Source of the DNA: Sambucus nigra
Taxonomy: Eukaryota; Streptophyta; Magnoliopsida; Dipsacales; Adoxaceae
Reading direction: 5' to 3'
DNA length: 64,000 nt
NCBI GenBank assembly: GCA_949130495.1
Contig: OX422221.1
Coordinates: 155,365,241-155,429,240, forward strand
The notes under the pieces were generated by a model that did not search any database, was not told the DNA's origin, and saw only the letters and a list, made by a program, of their open reading frames with translations. The position numbers and the translations under genes were made by a program. This document shows positions 10,441-21,829 of the stretch, piece by piece (the first letter of the stretch is position 1; each line of letters begins with the position of its first letter).

Positions 10441-13101
10441 TTAAACCTCCCCACCCTCACACTCCTCTACCCCTGCCCCCACCAACCTATGCCTATCTAT
10501 CCTCTCAATCAAGCCCCGAGCCTCGCTCTCGAACCCTCCATAACCAACCCCCGAGTCTTTTCTAATAGCTTCTAACATATCCTCCCTCCATCCCACCGGG
10601 TCTTCTACCCACCTCTCTTCCTCGCACCCCCTCGCAGTCCCTTCTTGATTCGGACATCCAATATCCACCCAAAGCCTGGAATTGTTCAATTCCTCGTAAT
10701 TTGAGGCACCTCTCCAAGTGGGCCCACTAAATTGTTCACCGGCTTCACTTAAAGAACAACACCCCTCACTACTCGAGGTTATAGATTCACTCGCCACCAC
10801 CACACCCTTGCAGAGGTCATCAAACTCCTTAGTCTTACCCGTCCCTAAATAGCCCTCCGCCTTACGACTCGCTTTTGACGAAGAAGTCCCACACTTACCC
10901 CCACCACTCTTACCCATCATCTTACCTTTGCTGCTATTTTTATTCAAATTTCTTAGAGTTTTCATATTTTTAAGCCCTAACATGGCACTCCCTAGGAATA
11001 CATCTTTTTTTTTCTTTTGCTTAACATTCGCATGCCGAGAATCCAACCGGTTTAACTCACCCCTTCTGTGGATGTCCAAGTCGTTTAATACAACTGCCAA
11101 GGATTCGTCATCAGGCAAGTGCACCAGCACCCCCTCAGACACTCTAACATTAGAGTTATTTAACCGCTCAGAATCTAAGCAATGGGTCCCACCTTGACCA
11201 GTGACAAACACCCCATTCTCCACGCCATTAGTCACTGCCCCACGCTCCTCATGTAAAACAGCCCTCTCTGTGACATGTACGTTACCCTTACCATCTTCAG
11301 ACTGAGCACACTTTTCATTTAATGCACGGAGGTACGTTTTCTCCATGCTGACACAACCCCCCTTTTTTATATAAATATCGTTGCCAATTTCATTCCTAAG
11401 ACAAGATGGCACAATAGAAGACCCACCACATCCGTCCACTGTACTATCTCTAATCGGTTCTTGTAGAGTCTTCTCAACAAAAGCCTCACAAGTACTGAAC
11501 ATAGGACACCTTGATGGGACAAGACTACCGCCAGAAACAATGCCTACCTTATTATTCTCCTCCTTTTCCTTCCCATAATTAATGAACCTCCTGTTATAGC
11601 TATTCTCCAGCACGTCAATTTCCCCAGCTACTAACGTCTTCCCAGAAAACATCTCGTCACTAGAGGTCTTTCCATTGAAAATATCCAGAGGAAAACAACC
11701 TGTTCCGTCCTCACCGGCGATGCGTAACGCTGCACTCCTCTCCGTAACTGCCGCCACTTTCGCAACGTATTTGCCACCTGCTTCACAAGCCTGATCTGAC
11801 TCCACCTCTTCTGCCACAACGACTCCTTCATTTTTTTCCTGCACCGGCGTCGTAACAACTAAAACTCCCGATCTTTTACGTTCATCCAAACCCGCCCTCG
11901 AGTTTGCCCCACCATCCGTCGTTACTGTACCGGAGTCAGGCCTACGAGTAAGCAACTTAGTACCCTTTTCAGTCCTGCCAACCGTCGGGGAGAGAAGCTG
12001 TCTCCACTCCACCTTCTTCTTAAGATGTTCAGCAGTGCCCGTGTCCACTCTCGTAGCACATACCTCACCGGAAATCTCATTCGGTTCCAAAAACTGGGCA
12101 TGGACCATTTCAGGCCATAAGACCAGCTCATGTACCCAACCAAACACTTCAACTTTGATCCTCCCAGGAACACAAGAGAACTTATTAACTAAAATTCTGG
12201 CCCATTGCAGCTCATTTCCTTTCAAAGTGGCCTCATCCACTTTAATGTAACTGCCACAAAAATTCCCAATGGTCGAAAAAACTTCTTCGCCCCAGAGGTG
12301 AAGTGGCAATCCCATGACACGCACCCATGTAAGATCAGGGTCTCTGTTGGACCTAGTGTAGACAGATAGAGGATGCCATTTTCGTAGCCATATGGGGTCA
12401 CCCAAATATGACCATTTCTTCTCAAGCACCATCTCCGCCTGCCTCTCGGAGGCAAATACAAATAAGAATAGAGACTCCTGCAACACCCTTACCTCTGAAG
12501 CCCCTATACTCTTCCACTTGTCTAGCGCCCATAGTTGCACCTTCTCTAATGGAGGTGGAGAAGAATCATACTCTCCAAACCTACCTACCAATGCTCTTTT
12601 GAAAAACTGCACCCTGGAACGGCACGACTCATCTTCGACTGTAAAATCCGCTCTGAGAGTCTGATCAGCTTTAATGTTCATTTTGGAGTGAGGCCATTCC
12701 TCCACCCTCGTAGCTTGCAGGTAAGACCTGCCTTCAGTTCTCGCAGAACTCACAACATTGTTCTGCACAGTCTCCGCACATATAACCACCTTCTCCATGT
12801 TATAGAACATCCTACCTATAAACACCCAACCCGCACTGCCCCCTTCATGCGGCACTTTGATGTGCGTCCAAGTCTTCTGCTCTCTTATAACAATGTTAAA
12901 CCACTGATAACCCCGCCTAAAACTTGTATATGCAATCACCTTCCTCTGGAAACTCTCTCTCATTCTGAAGAAACCTCCTGACCTCCTGGATGCTTCTCTG
13001 CAGCAAAAACTCAACCAACAAATCTCACCCCTCACGAACTCAGTATATTGATGGGTGAAAACGACCATGCCTCTACCATCGCCGCCTGATAATATTAACA
13101 T
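10441..13101 (-). CDS. LINE ORF1 protein, 886 aa, DUF4283
   Basis: An uninterrupted reading frame of 886 codons. Residues about 160-300 form the DUF4283 region: 'SRVQFFKRALVGRFGEYDSS', 'LFLFVFASERQAEMVLEKKW', 'WVRVMGLPLHLWGEEVFS', 'FCGSYIKVDEATLKGNELQW'. The C-terminal half is low-complexity, rich in Glu, Gly, Ser and Lys, with a basic patch around 'RHANVKQKKKKDVF'. In plant LINEs this protein binds the element's RNA and accompanies the ORF2 protein. The chosen start is the first Met of the frame; a second Met ten residues on is also possible. The stop lies about 14 bases before the ORF2 start, as in bicistronic plant L1 elements. Being open over 2.66 kb beside a broken ORF2 is notable. Confidence 0.85.
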   Translation of the reverse strand: MLILSGGDGRGMVVFTHQYTEFVRGEICWLSFCCREASRRSGGFFRMRESFQRKVIAYTSFRRGYQWFNIVIREQKTWTHIKVPHEGGSAGWVFIGRMFYNMEKVVICAETVQNNVVSSARTEGRSYLQATRVEEWPHSKMNIKADQTLRADFTVEDESCRSRVQFFKRALVGRFGEYDSSPPPLEKVQLWALDKWKSIGASEVRVLQESLFLFVFASERQAEMVLEKKWSYLGDPIWLRKWHPLSVYTRSNRDPDLTWVRVMGLPLHLWGEEVFSTIGNFCGSYIKVDEATLKGNELQWARILVNKFSCVPGRIKVEVFGWVHELVLWPEMVHAQFLEPNEISGEVCATRVDTGTAEHLKKKVEWRQLLSPTVGRTEKGTKLLTRRPDSGTVTTDGGANSRAGLDERKRSGVLVVTTPVQEKNEGVVVAEEVESDQACEAGGKYVAKVAAVTERSAALRIAGEDGTGCFPLDIFNGKTSSDEMFSGKTLVAGEIDVLENSYNRRFINYGKEKEENNKVGIVSGGSLVPSRCPMFSTCEAFVEKTLQEPIRDSTVDGCGGSSIVPSCLRNEIGNDIYIKKGGCVSMEKTYLRALNEKCAQSEDGKGNVHVTERAVLHEERGAVTNGVENGVFVTGQGGTHCLDSERLNNSNVRVSEGVLVHLPDDESLAVVLNDLDIHRRGELNRLDSRHANVKQKKKKDVFLGSAMLGLKNMKTLRNLNKNSSKGKMMGKSGGGKCGTSSSKASRKAEGYLGTGKTKEFDDLCKGVVVASESITSSSEGCCSLSEAGEQFSGPTWRGASNYEELNNSRLWVDIGCPNQEGTARGCEEERWVEDPVGWREDMLEAIRKDSGVGYGGFESEARGLIERIDRHRLVGAGVEECEGGEV

Positions 13102-13105
13102 TTGA

Positions 13106-15017
13106 TCGTATCAATTGATTAGGTTTTTATTTTACCCTATGAATTGATATGATGAAATAAAAATTGCATCAGTTGATATGAATTAATGTTAATCGTATAA
13201 AAACAACAACTAATGTCCACAAATTAATGGCAATTTTTATGCCGTTTATATAAACCCAACATAATTTCCTTATATTGCAACCTCTTCTCCACTGGATTTT
13301 TGGGGAAAACAAATCCCATGCATCAACCTTCTTTGATTTTAACTGCTGAGAGTTCTACTCAAGCTTCACGCAATATAACACTGCTGGAGGATTAAATTCT
13401 ATATGGCGTGTATGCTAAACATACGGGAAATAATATAGACAGTAACTCTCAGCCTCTAGGGATATTGTGAGAAACAGTCATGCATGATTACAACACAAAT
13501 GCAAAAATTTCATTATAATGGACCCCACACACTGCATCACTCCGAGTATAATCATATCTCTCAATGTATTATGATAAATGTTGCGAAACTCTCCCACATT
13601 TACAACAACGAGTGTGGCAGGACGTGAGATTTTGATGTTGTAAGTATGGCCACATTTGTCATTTTTGGTGACTATGATTAGATAGTAAGATGACGTATCA
13701 GTGTTTTAATCATAGATACTAAGATGATGTATCGGTATTTTAGACTTATATTGATTTCATTATGTTCATGAGATTACAAAAGTCCGAGAGACACACCTTG
13801 CCTAGATAGGGAAGCAGTTCAAGTTCGATAACTGCTACAAAATTTTGAAACACCTGCCCAAATTTGATCTTCAAAACACATTGTTTAACCATGCATTGAA
13901 TATCCCTAACCCAATGAACGAGGAGGATAGCCCAGGACGGCATGAGGTACCTTACAGGCTCCTAGCTTAAAGGGTGAGAAACAACGTGCGTGACAACGAG
14001 CACAAAGTGATAGCATATATGCAAAAGTCACTATCCTAATGAATTGTGATACCTACAGAGCCAGGTACAAGAAAAAAAAAGAATGGAAGGTTAACCAGAT
14101 AAAGACATATAATTCTGAAATGGAGGATTTCATAATTATGAAGAAACAATATCAGATTACTAAAGAAAGAAGATCAATTAATAAGTTAGAGATACTAGCA
14201 GTATTATATCATGGAGATGGACATGATGAGTTTTAATGAGGCACAAACCCAGTTCCAAATGAAATAATATAACAAAATTGAGGCAATGGTGTTGCGAAAT
14301 GAAGTTTCACTTTTCCGATGAAGTCCTCTACTTTTTGAACATCGAGCAAAGATTGTTGAGTGTCCGAGTCATCGGATGGTTTGGTCTCACGGGGTTAAAC
14401 CCAATGTAATTGTCTGTTAAGATGATCTCTATGTATTAGTTGCCTAAATTAATAGTAGTTTCCTTTCCTCTATAAATGTAATCTTTGTAACATTTCCATT
14501 AATGAATTATTTATTTCTACGATCAACATTTACATGCGAGTTTACTTTATTATACAAAAAACATATTACATGACCATTTAACTAATTAGAATAGTTTAAA
14601 AACCAAATTTAAAAAGGCATGGTAAATAAGTTCATCACTAACTTGGAACCAACACTGATAATTCAAAGGAATAGTCCTACATGTAAGTGGGAGTCACAAT
14701 ACTTAATAAGAAATATTAGAGTCCAATATTAGACGAAAAACTTTAAACCCCCATCTATCATCACTCGTTGTCCTCATCGTTGCCGTAATTTGCATGATAA
14801 GATTTAAATACTATGTCATAAATAATACATGATGCAAGGTACATTGATTCATATATTGTGTAACATATAATTTATTCTTGTAATAATATGTGTAGTTGAT
14901 GAAATCAAGTGACTGTAAAATAAAGATGAAATCACACATGATTGTCACATAATATTGATTCACATGTTCAAATACACATTTATGGTTACAAACGATAATA
15001 ATAATAATAATAATAAT

Positions 15018-15080
<63 letters not shown>

Positions 15081-15125
15081 AATAAATAAATAAACCCTAC
15101 AAAATCTAATGCCTTCATCTGAAGC
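13106..15125. other. AT-rich stretch without recognisable gene
   Basis: No family match on either strand. Positions 13106-13200 contain repeats of the palindrome-like CGTATCAATTGAT that reappear at 20752-20790. Around 14390-14520 the plus strand reads like the end of an LTR or a transcript 3' region (CTATAAATGTAATCTTTGTA), but no partner or target duplication was found. The short open frame at 14039-14236 (65 aa, Lys/Glu-rich) matches nothing I know. Confidence 0.45.
14995..15094. repeat. (AAT)n then (AAAT)n microsatellite
   Basis: About 25 AAT units with one interruption (AATATT near 15017), passing into six AAAT units at 15070-15094. Confidence 0.95.
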
Positions 15126-15129
15126 TACA

Positions 15130-16709
15130 TGTATGTCGACCATTGGTTTATTACTGAAGGGGTTGGCCCACGATGATGAAGCGCACCATTGAGATTACGT
15201 AGAAGGTGTAGTTATTGGTTGTGGGACATATGCATTACTCATACCATAAGTAATGGGACCAACCTGTGATTGATCATAAGCAGTAGTATGTTCAACCAAT
15301 TGTCTCTTTAGTTCCACGACCCAATTATTGTGGGTTTATGTCTCTCTGATCAATAACCTTCATAAACCTCTACAAAGTCATCGACATACGATGATGACCA
15401 TTGCATGTGTAAGAGATTGAGAGGCAGGTGCATTTATTATCATGTCTGGCGAGGGCTCTCATAAGTATTCCTACCACCATCTGATGATGGAATCTCTGCA
15501 CTTCGATATTGGTATGTTGGCTATATTTGTGTAGGCTCATGTGATAAAAAAAGGTATGAAATACGCACTAGGTTCCAATATTGGTGCAGGTGGTTAAGGT
15601 ATGTAAAGTGTTGAGAGGAAAACAACGTTGGTGTTGACATGTCTAGCCATGGCCGAAAATATTGGCTCCTGAGAAACATCATTCAAGTAACGATCATATC
15701 CCTCTTGGGTCACAAACTTGATGAATGCGGATCCAATAGGCTAGTGAGATACATGTGTCACAACATACTACACACGACCTAAACCAGATAATGGAGACGG
15801 AGAGTTATTGGGTATGCAAATTTCTCGAGTAAGCTAACTTTGGCAATGATATCCAAGGTACCAAAAACCACATTGTAATGGATCCCACAACATAACTTGT
15901 AATCGGGACATGCAGTCAGTGGATTCGATAGTTTTGATACCTCGATATTGTGATTTTTTGTAAGGATTCTGGATTATCAACTCAGGTGATCTCATCTCAA
16001 TTTGGTTTTGACTTTTTGACTCATTGTATTGTAATGTACCTCTAGCATTCACCTTATTCGACTTGTGCCATCTCAATATTCGAGGCCACATGCCGCGTTT
16101 TGGGTTCATTGAATTGGACCTACGGTGGCCATATATTCATAAACAATAAACTGCAATAATTTAATTTGAAGATGTATTAGTGTTAGGGAAAAATACAAAT
16201 ATTAAGGTATTAGTAATGCAAATATATTGAAACAAAAATATTTACCTCAATTATCTCCCACATGCACTCGGCACCCTGTTTTGACCTACGACAAGTCTTG
16301 TCCAAAGACCATATAGTAAAAATGTAGATAAAACTACCCCATTCATAGTCAGCAATCGTAGAAACATCCTCAATGTAATGCAAATACGATATGCTGCAAG
16401 TCGCATTTGCATTTGGAAAGAATATCATGCATATTGTGTAAAACAAGAATGCTCACACCAAGATTGGCTCCATTTCTGTAGGAAAAATACTAGCATTCTC
16501 ATTACTTTTAAGGTACTTTATTAAATCATATCACTTTATTCCTGCATCCATATATCCCTCACAATCAATCCCAAGAAATTATGCATCAAAAGTTGTTCAT
16601 GCATTTGTATACTTATTATTTGGGAGGCGAGGTAACTATATTCCTTGGCCTATGGGAATTCCAAATTGCAATAACTAAACATGAGTGGATCATAAATATA
16701 CATGTAAAT

Positions 16710-16797
<88 letters not shown>

Positions 16798-17055
16798 ATT
16801 ACATGAAATCCTATTTCCAATAAACAAAATATATAAAGAACAAAAAAGTAAAAAGTAACATTACATCTATGTAGCCATACCACTTAGGAAAGTGAAGTCA
16901 AAAGGGGTGAAGTCTATCTCAATTGAAGGTAATTGAAATGTATGTGTCACGTCCAACCATCTCTCGATCATCAAGGAAACTATACAACTGTTTGAATTCA
17001 AGAGCATGGAATAAATAAAATCGACCCCATCTATTAAATCCCGAACGTGACACAT
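15130..17055 (-). pseudogene. Plant mobile domain (MAIN-like) protein remnant
   Basis: Minus-strand pieces in order: 17055-16867 ends with 'SLMIERWLDVTHTFQLPSIE' and 'IDFTPFDFTFLSG', the opening motif of the plant mobile domain (PMD, aminotransferase-like; compare 'ERW.PETHTFHLP.GE.TITL.DV..L.GLP'). After an intron-like gap holding an AT microsatellite, 16440-16245 reads 'YLHYIEDVSTIADYEWGSFI' with 'IWSLDKTCRRSKQGAE', matching the 'Y.WGSA.L..LYR.L' part. Then 16109-15834 has 'MWPRILRWHKSNKVNARGTL' and about 15740-15620 has 'FIKFVTQEGYDRYLNDVSQE'. PMD proteins are nuclear proteins of the MAIN/MAIL1 kind and are also carried by Mutator-like and gypsy transposons. Exon joins and frames are broken, so it is a pseudogene. 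Whether it was a host gene or transposon cargo is open. Confidence 0.6.
16712..16792. repeat. (AT)n microsatellite
   Basis: About 40 AT units, inside the probable first intron of the plant mobile domain remnant. Confidence 0.97.
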
Positions 17056-17059
17056 CGGT

Positions 17060-17604
17060 ACAGCCTAATTCCCACGAAAATCAGATTTTGAACTGGTTGT
17101 TTGCCCTTCAGAAATGTTCGTGTTATCATCAAATATACTCACATAATTCATATACACAATGGGGTATATTTTTAGGCACCGGTTTCTGTTGTGTAACCAA
17201 CTTACTCCCACTACTAGATTTTGATTTTTCGTTATTGAAATATTGTTTCCATCTCTTCCAACCTTATCAGTCCATTTTTTTTGGCACAGTGATATTTAGA
17301 ATAACTCCACAATATATTTTATTCCAAAGACTACGATGTTATTATGTTTTTTCCTCTTGTGAGAACTTTCTTGGAATTTTATACTTACCAGACTATTTAT
17401 GATATGAAAAATATATTGAAATGGTTAAATATGAGTAAAACATAATAAGGGAGCATATGGATCTTGGTGGTTATGGAGGTATTGGAAAGCATGGAAGAAG
17501 ATGGGGGTAATGGAGAGGATGTGTAGGGGTGTTTATTAGACAACCAAACGAGCCATTAGAAACTATCCATTAAAGAATCGTTACCTTCATGCAATAAATT
17601 GATT
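17060..17604. other. No gene recognised
   Basis: AT-rich sequence between the mobile domain remnant and the solo LTR. Plus-strand 17088-17402 is open for 104 codons, but its composition is that of random AT-rich DNA and I recognise no family. Confidence 0.45.
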
Positions 17605-19179
17605 ATCGTTGTAACGACCCAACCGGAATTTATGGGTTACCCATGAGTCAACCCGATCCGGCCCGAGAGTTAGGTGTGAAGTGAAATGAAACTAACTGTA
17701 TAATATTGCTAGTTCGATTTTATTTTAATTAACATTTCAATCGTTTAGCATGCAATTTCAGTTTCATTATAAACTATGTGTGGGACCTATGGGGAGAACC
17801 CCTAGTCCAAGTAAACAGAGCTACTAATGTAAAATAAATAAAGTACACTTACCTGTATAACGCCCTCAAAATATGAACTCACACCCTACCTGTCGTAACA
17901 AAACGAGGGTGTGAGCTTATGACCTGTGGGAATGTACAAGCAGTATAGAAATGAACGGCAGAAAGGAATACTTACACACCACAATCACATGCATGCGAAA
18001 ATATATACGTATCTACATACATATAGGTATACCTTTAAAAAAATGCATATTCAAATGCATTAATCAATTTACTTCCAAAACTTTACTTATGTAGATTAAT
18101 TTACCTTACTCTTGAAAAGACATCTTATTCATACTTAGCATTTTTCACTTTGTTTAACACACCCGGTTCAACAAATGAAACCATTACGCTCACATTCCTG
18201 TACCGAAAGCATCCCTTCTATCTCATTAAAATATACTTTAGTATTTCCATTGAAAAATACCATTTCAATGCACGCATTCACTGTGTTAGGAAATACTTGT
18301 TCATCAATTGAAAAAGTTTCGGCACATACTTATGCAAATTGTGGGTTTAACAACGTAAGTTACATAACCACCCAATTCACCACCTACTTTAGCCTTTTAC
18401 CTTACATATGGACATTAATAGATTTACACATTTGCTTATCCATTTCACCTTTATCGGAATATTTATTACATTCATTTAAGTTAGGTTGCATTAAAACATT
18501 TTACCACACAACACATTTCTTGGCATGTTCCTTATTCTTTTATCTTTACTCTGAGTTTTACCATTTATCGCGTAGTTACACGGGCTCCACACCGACGGTT
18601 ATGCGCGCCATATGCTCTGGCTAGTGATTTAGTGATTTTCACCCAAGGGCTCCGGGCCCTTTTTAAGTATTCTTGGTTGCGTTCGAGTCCTTGTTAATAT
18701 GTTTAACATCTTACACGTGTCCACATTATTCAATTTCATTACTTTTATCCGACCGAAGCCAAAACACAAACTTAACCGCCTATTTTTTCATTAACACTTG
18801 GAAAATTGTTTATTTTCTTATTTAAGTCCGTTATTCTCGCACACGTGACTTCTTCTAAATTCATTCACTCTTAGCACTTAATCCATTTTCACACACAAAT
18901 TAGTGTAAAGACTTTCTTTAACATATTTATTCCATAAATATGTCCCACTATAAGTAAATTACAAGTTTACTCCTTTATTTGCCAAACCTTCAATTTAGTG
19001 CTTTAACAAGTGTATTTTTCTCAAATGGTTATTTAGTTTTCCACTAACATTTAAACTCTTTAGGTATTTTAATACTTGTTTAATGTCACATTTTCCCCCA
19101 ATTTTCACATGTGTCACTTTAACACACAAAATAACACTCCTTACGTTTTAAATTCCCAAATTTTTGTTTGTCTTATTTC

Positions 19180-19680
19180 ATATAACTCAACAAATGCCCA
19201 TTTATTCGTAAAGTCTCCATTTGCAATAAACTTAAAATATTATTTCATAAAATATCCATCGTTACTTTGATTAGAAATACACCAAACAATATTTCCTCAC
19301 ATTTTATTTCGTGAAGATGTCCATCATTTTTCTTTTTACTAGGAATATACATAAATACAATTTCTTACATTCTTATTCCATAAAAATGACTATTTTCATA
19401 TTTAATAGAAAATACACAACAATAATATTTTCTAACATTTCTATTCCATAAAATGACTATTTTCAGGTTTAATAAGAAATACACAACAATAATATTTTCT
19501 AACATTTTTATTCCATAAAAATGACTATTTTCAAATTTAATAAAAAATACACAACAATAATATTTTTGAACATTTTTATTCCATAAAAATGGCTATTTTC
19601 AGATTTAATAGAAAATACACAACAATAATATTTTCTACCATTTTTATTCCAAAAAATGGCTATTTTCAGATTACTAATAA
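19180..19680. repeat. Tandem array, unit about 68 bp
   Basis: The phrase 'gactattttca' or its variant 'ggctattttca' recurs at 19388, 19455, 19523, 19591 and 19658, spacing 67-68 bases. Units share TTCCATAAAAATGACTATTT and ACACAACAATAATATTTT. Two or more diverged units extend the array left to about 19180. It lies within the solo LTR 17610-20751. Confidence 0.85.
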
Positions 19681-19998
19681 CACAACATTTTTCTCGTAAT
19701 CATACTCTTAATCATACACAATAATAAGACTACACTATTCAGCAAATAGAGTCTAAATATAATACGAGTAGGTTATCTCACCTTAAATGTTCTCCAAAGT
19801 GGTGGTGGTGAAGATAGGTGAATCCACCACCTCCAAACGTGGCCCTAAAGGGTGTCACGAAAGCCCACCATGTAGCCTCCATGAAAGCTCCAAGAAAACA
19901 CCATAAAAACCTTCTCCAAATATCTCTAATAATGCGTTCTACCTCTTCCAAGAGTACCTCCTTAAACACCCCTCAAACTTCCAGTAATAACATCTTGT

Positions 19999-20001
<3 letters not shown>

Positions 20002-20079
<78 letters not shown>
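20002..20079. repeat. (AT)n microsatellite in LTR
   Basis: About 39 AT units inside the solo LTR. Confidence 0.97.
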
Positions 20080-20082
<3 letters not shown>

Positions 20083-20756
20083 TCTTAAATAAAATGGTAG
20101 AAGGCAAATTACCCAAAGGGGATAAGCTATAAAATCTTGAGAAAATGTAAGGATGTGGTAGAAAATAGATTATTATTATCTCCCATCTCACACTTGATTA
20201 TATATAGCCAAAGGGAACCCAAGCCTGATAGGCACTCCCATCAATCGCCAAATCGTGACACGTAATAAATATCAAGGGCTCTCCTTTTGATAGCCAATAT
20301 AGCAGTGTTGTTGGTTGTCGGTTTACAACCCAGCGTTTCTTCCTTATATCCCCAAGAAAAAAATTCTTAACACAAGATGTCCCCATCTCGTCTGCCATTG
20401 CTCAAAATGAGCTGACCTAAAATGTGTACAATGCTGCCAGCGAAGAGAGAGGGGTTTCTACTCAGTGCCGTTCGAGCGATGTCGCCCCTCGTTCGATCGA
20501 CGTTGCGTTTCATTTGAGCGATGCTGATTCTCTTTTAAGCGGCCAAGATCCTAACTCCTAAATTCCCATATTTCTCATTTAGCCCCCATAACTCCCAAAA
20601 CCATAGAATATGCATCAATTTAAGTGGAAGGATGGAAGTTCCTCAACCATTAATACTCTTTATTAATTCGAGATGTCTATAAATAGTAATTTGGTCCTTC
20701 TCATCTAAAGTCTATACATAATTAATTAATTCACCAGGGTAGGGTATTACAATCGT

Positions 20757-21829
20757 ATCAATTGATACGAATTAAAGTTAATCGTATCAATTGAGATCAT
20801 GTATTGTGCACTGTATCAAGTAACTTTACCTATTGAGATCATCCACCATTGTGGATGATCTTATCTATACCCTCCACCAAGTTTACCTATTTTAGGGGAA
20901 AGAACTATATAACTTGTTCTATAATTTATTGCATACAACTACAAGGAAAACAATATAGTATAATATTGTTCGAACTCCTCCTGTTTAAAAAGATCTATTT
21001 TTTTTAAAAATAACATAGCAACAAAGAAAATTTAATTTGCAGATTATAGAAATCCAAATTTCACACTTCAAATGTACATCACATTCTAGCCTTTTTTGTC
21101 ATTTTAAGCCAATTGAGAGATTTATCCAACAAAGTAGTTAGGTTGAAAAAGAGGAGACCGCGAGCCAGAACGACAGTCACTCAGAAGTGACATTTATACT
21201 ACAAACTAAAAGCTAAGAATAGCGTTGGCAAATGAGAGGGAAGTCGTGGTCATGGGCCGGACGGGAGAGGCCACGTTAGGTTCGTCCCCCTTTTTGGCAG
21301 TTTTATAATTGTTTTGACGACTTTCCATAGGAATCACAGGTATTTAGTCTTACTTTTAAAAAATTATTTGTATCCACTCCCGTATTTTTAAAAATTCGTG
21401 TCTTCTAAACAACCACCTCATCCTTGGACCAGCTCGATGAGCTCCTCAAAGACCCTCATGTATATGTGTTATGTTTATTACACATTCATCATTACTTCCA
21501 TCAGCACATCTTTTAAATAATTTCGCAACATATATAACATGATTGGTTCCTCTTAATATAATATCCCTATCAAACTTGATATTTGAATCATTTAGATATC
21601 CAATTGATGATTTTTGTAGTCTTTTTAAATATCAATATTCTCAAATTCAACCAAGGGACACTTGTTATGCAACAATGGTAAAAAATATCAATGACAATAA
21701 GTTTTAATTTGGCTTCAAAATTATTATCAAGTTTAAAACCTAAATCCTTTTAGGATATTTCATTGGCTTCTTCATTTTGAAATCTAAAAACATACTTTAG
21801 TGTCATTTCATTAAATTTATATAGCAAAT
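20757..21829. other. No gene recognised
   Basis: The first 40 bases hold two copies of a CGTATCAATTGATAC-like palindrome also seen near 13110. The rest is AT-rich with a GC-richer patch at about 21160-21300. Part may be the 3' LTR of the Tat/Ogre-like element to the right, but I could not find paired ends. Confidence 0.4.

Larger units (their letters stand above)
6641..13101 (-). mobile_element. Plant L1-type LINE, nearly complete
   Basis: A minus-strand LINE of about 6.5 kb with ORF1 (13101-10441), ORF2 (10427-6772), a 3' UTR of about 120 bases and a short poly(A) tail of eight bases (poly-T at 6641-6648 on the plus strand). The 3' UTR ends with TTTACGTATCAAAAAAAA, typical of plant LINEs. 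The 5' end is not defined; ORF1 opens at 13101 and sequence beyond about 13105 is AT-rich and unlike the element. I could not find a target site duplication. ORF1 is fully open. ORF2 keeps every expected domain but has five one-base frameshifts and one nonsense codon. Confidence 0.9.
17610..20751 (-). mobile_element. Solo LTR, 3.14 kb, Ty3/gypsy-like
   Basis: The plus-strand ends are TGTAACGACCC at 17610 and GGGTATTACA at 20751, flanked by the five-base direct repeat ATCGT (17605-17609 and 20752-20756). On the minus strand it begins TGTAATACCC, the usual start of long plant gypsy LTRs, and this sets the orientation. No primer binding site, polypurine tract or pol similarity is seen inside, so it is best read as a solo LTR left by LTR-LTR recombination. 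It contains a 68-bp tandem array and an AT microsatellite. The internal plus-strand open frame at 18175-18624 (149 aa) looks like chance. Confidence 0.8.

Noticed and set aside
4187..12981. Many plus-strand frames of 60-150 codons across the two LINEs
   Set aside because: They oppose the minus-strand LINE coding frames and show no family of their own.
6625..13130. Target duplication for the second LINE
   Set aside because: The sequence beside the poly-T (TTCAAGTATA) does not recur after 13101. Either the 5' boundary is misplaced or the duplication is lost.
16581..16883. Ile-Tyr repeat frames (also 1941-2162, 19818-20191, 56645-56888)
   Set aside because: They are translations of AT microsatellites.
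18175..18624. 149-codon plus-strand frame
   Set aside because: It sits in the solo LTR and has the composition of translated AT-rich DNA.
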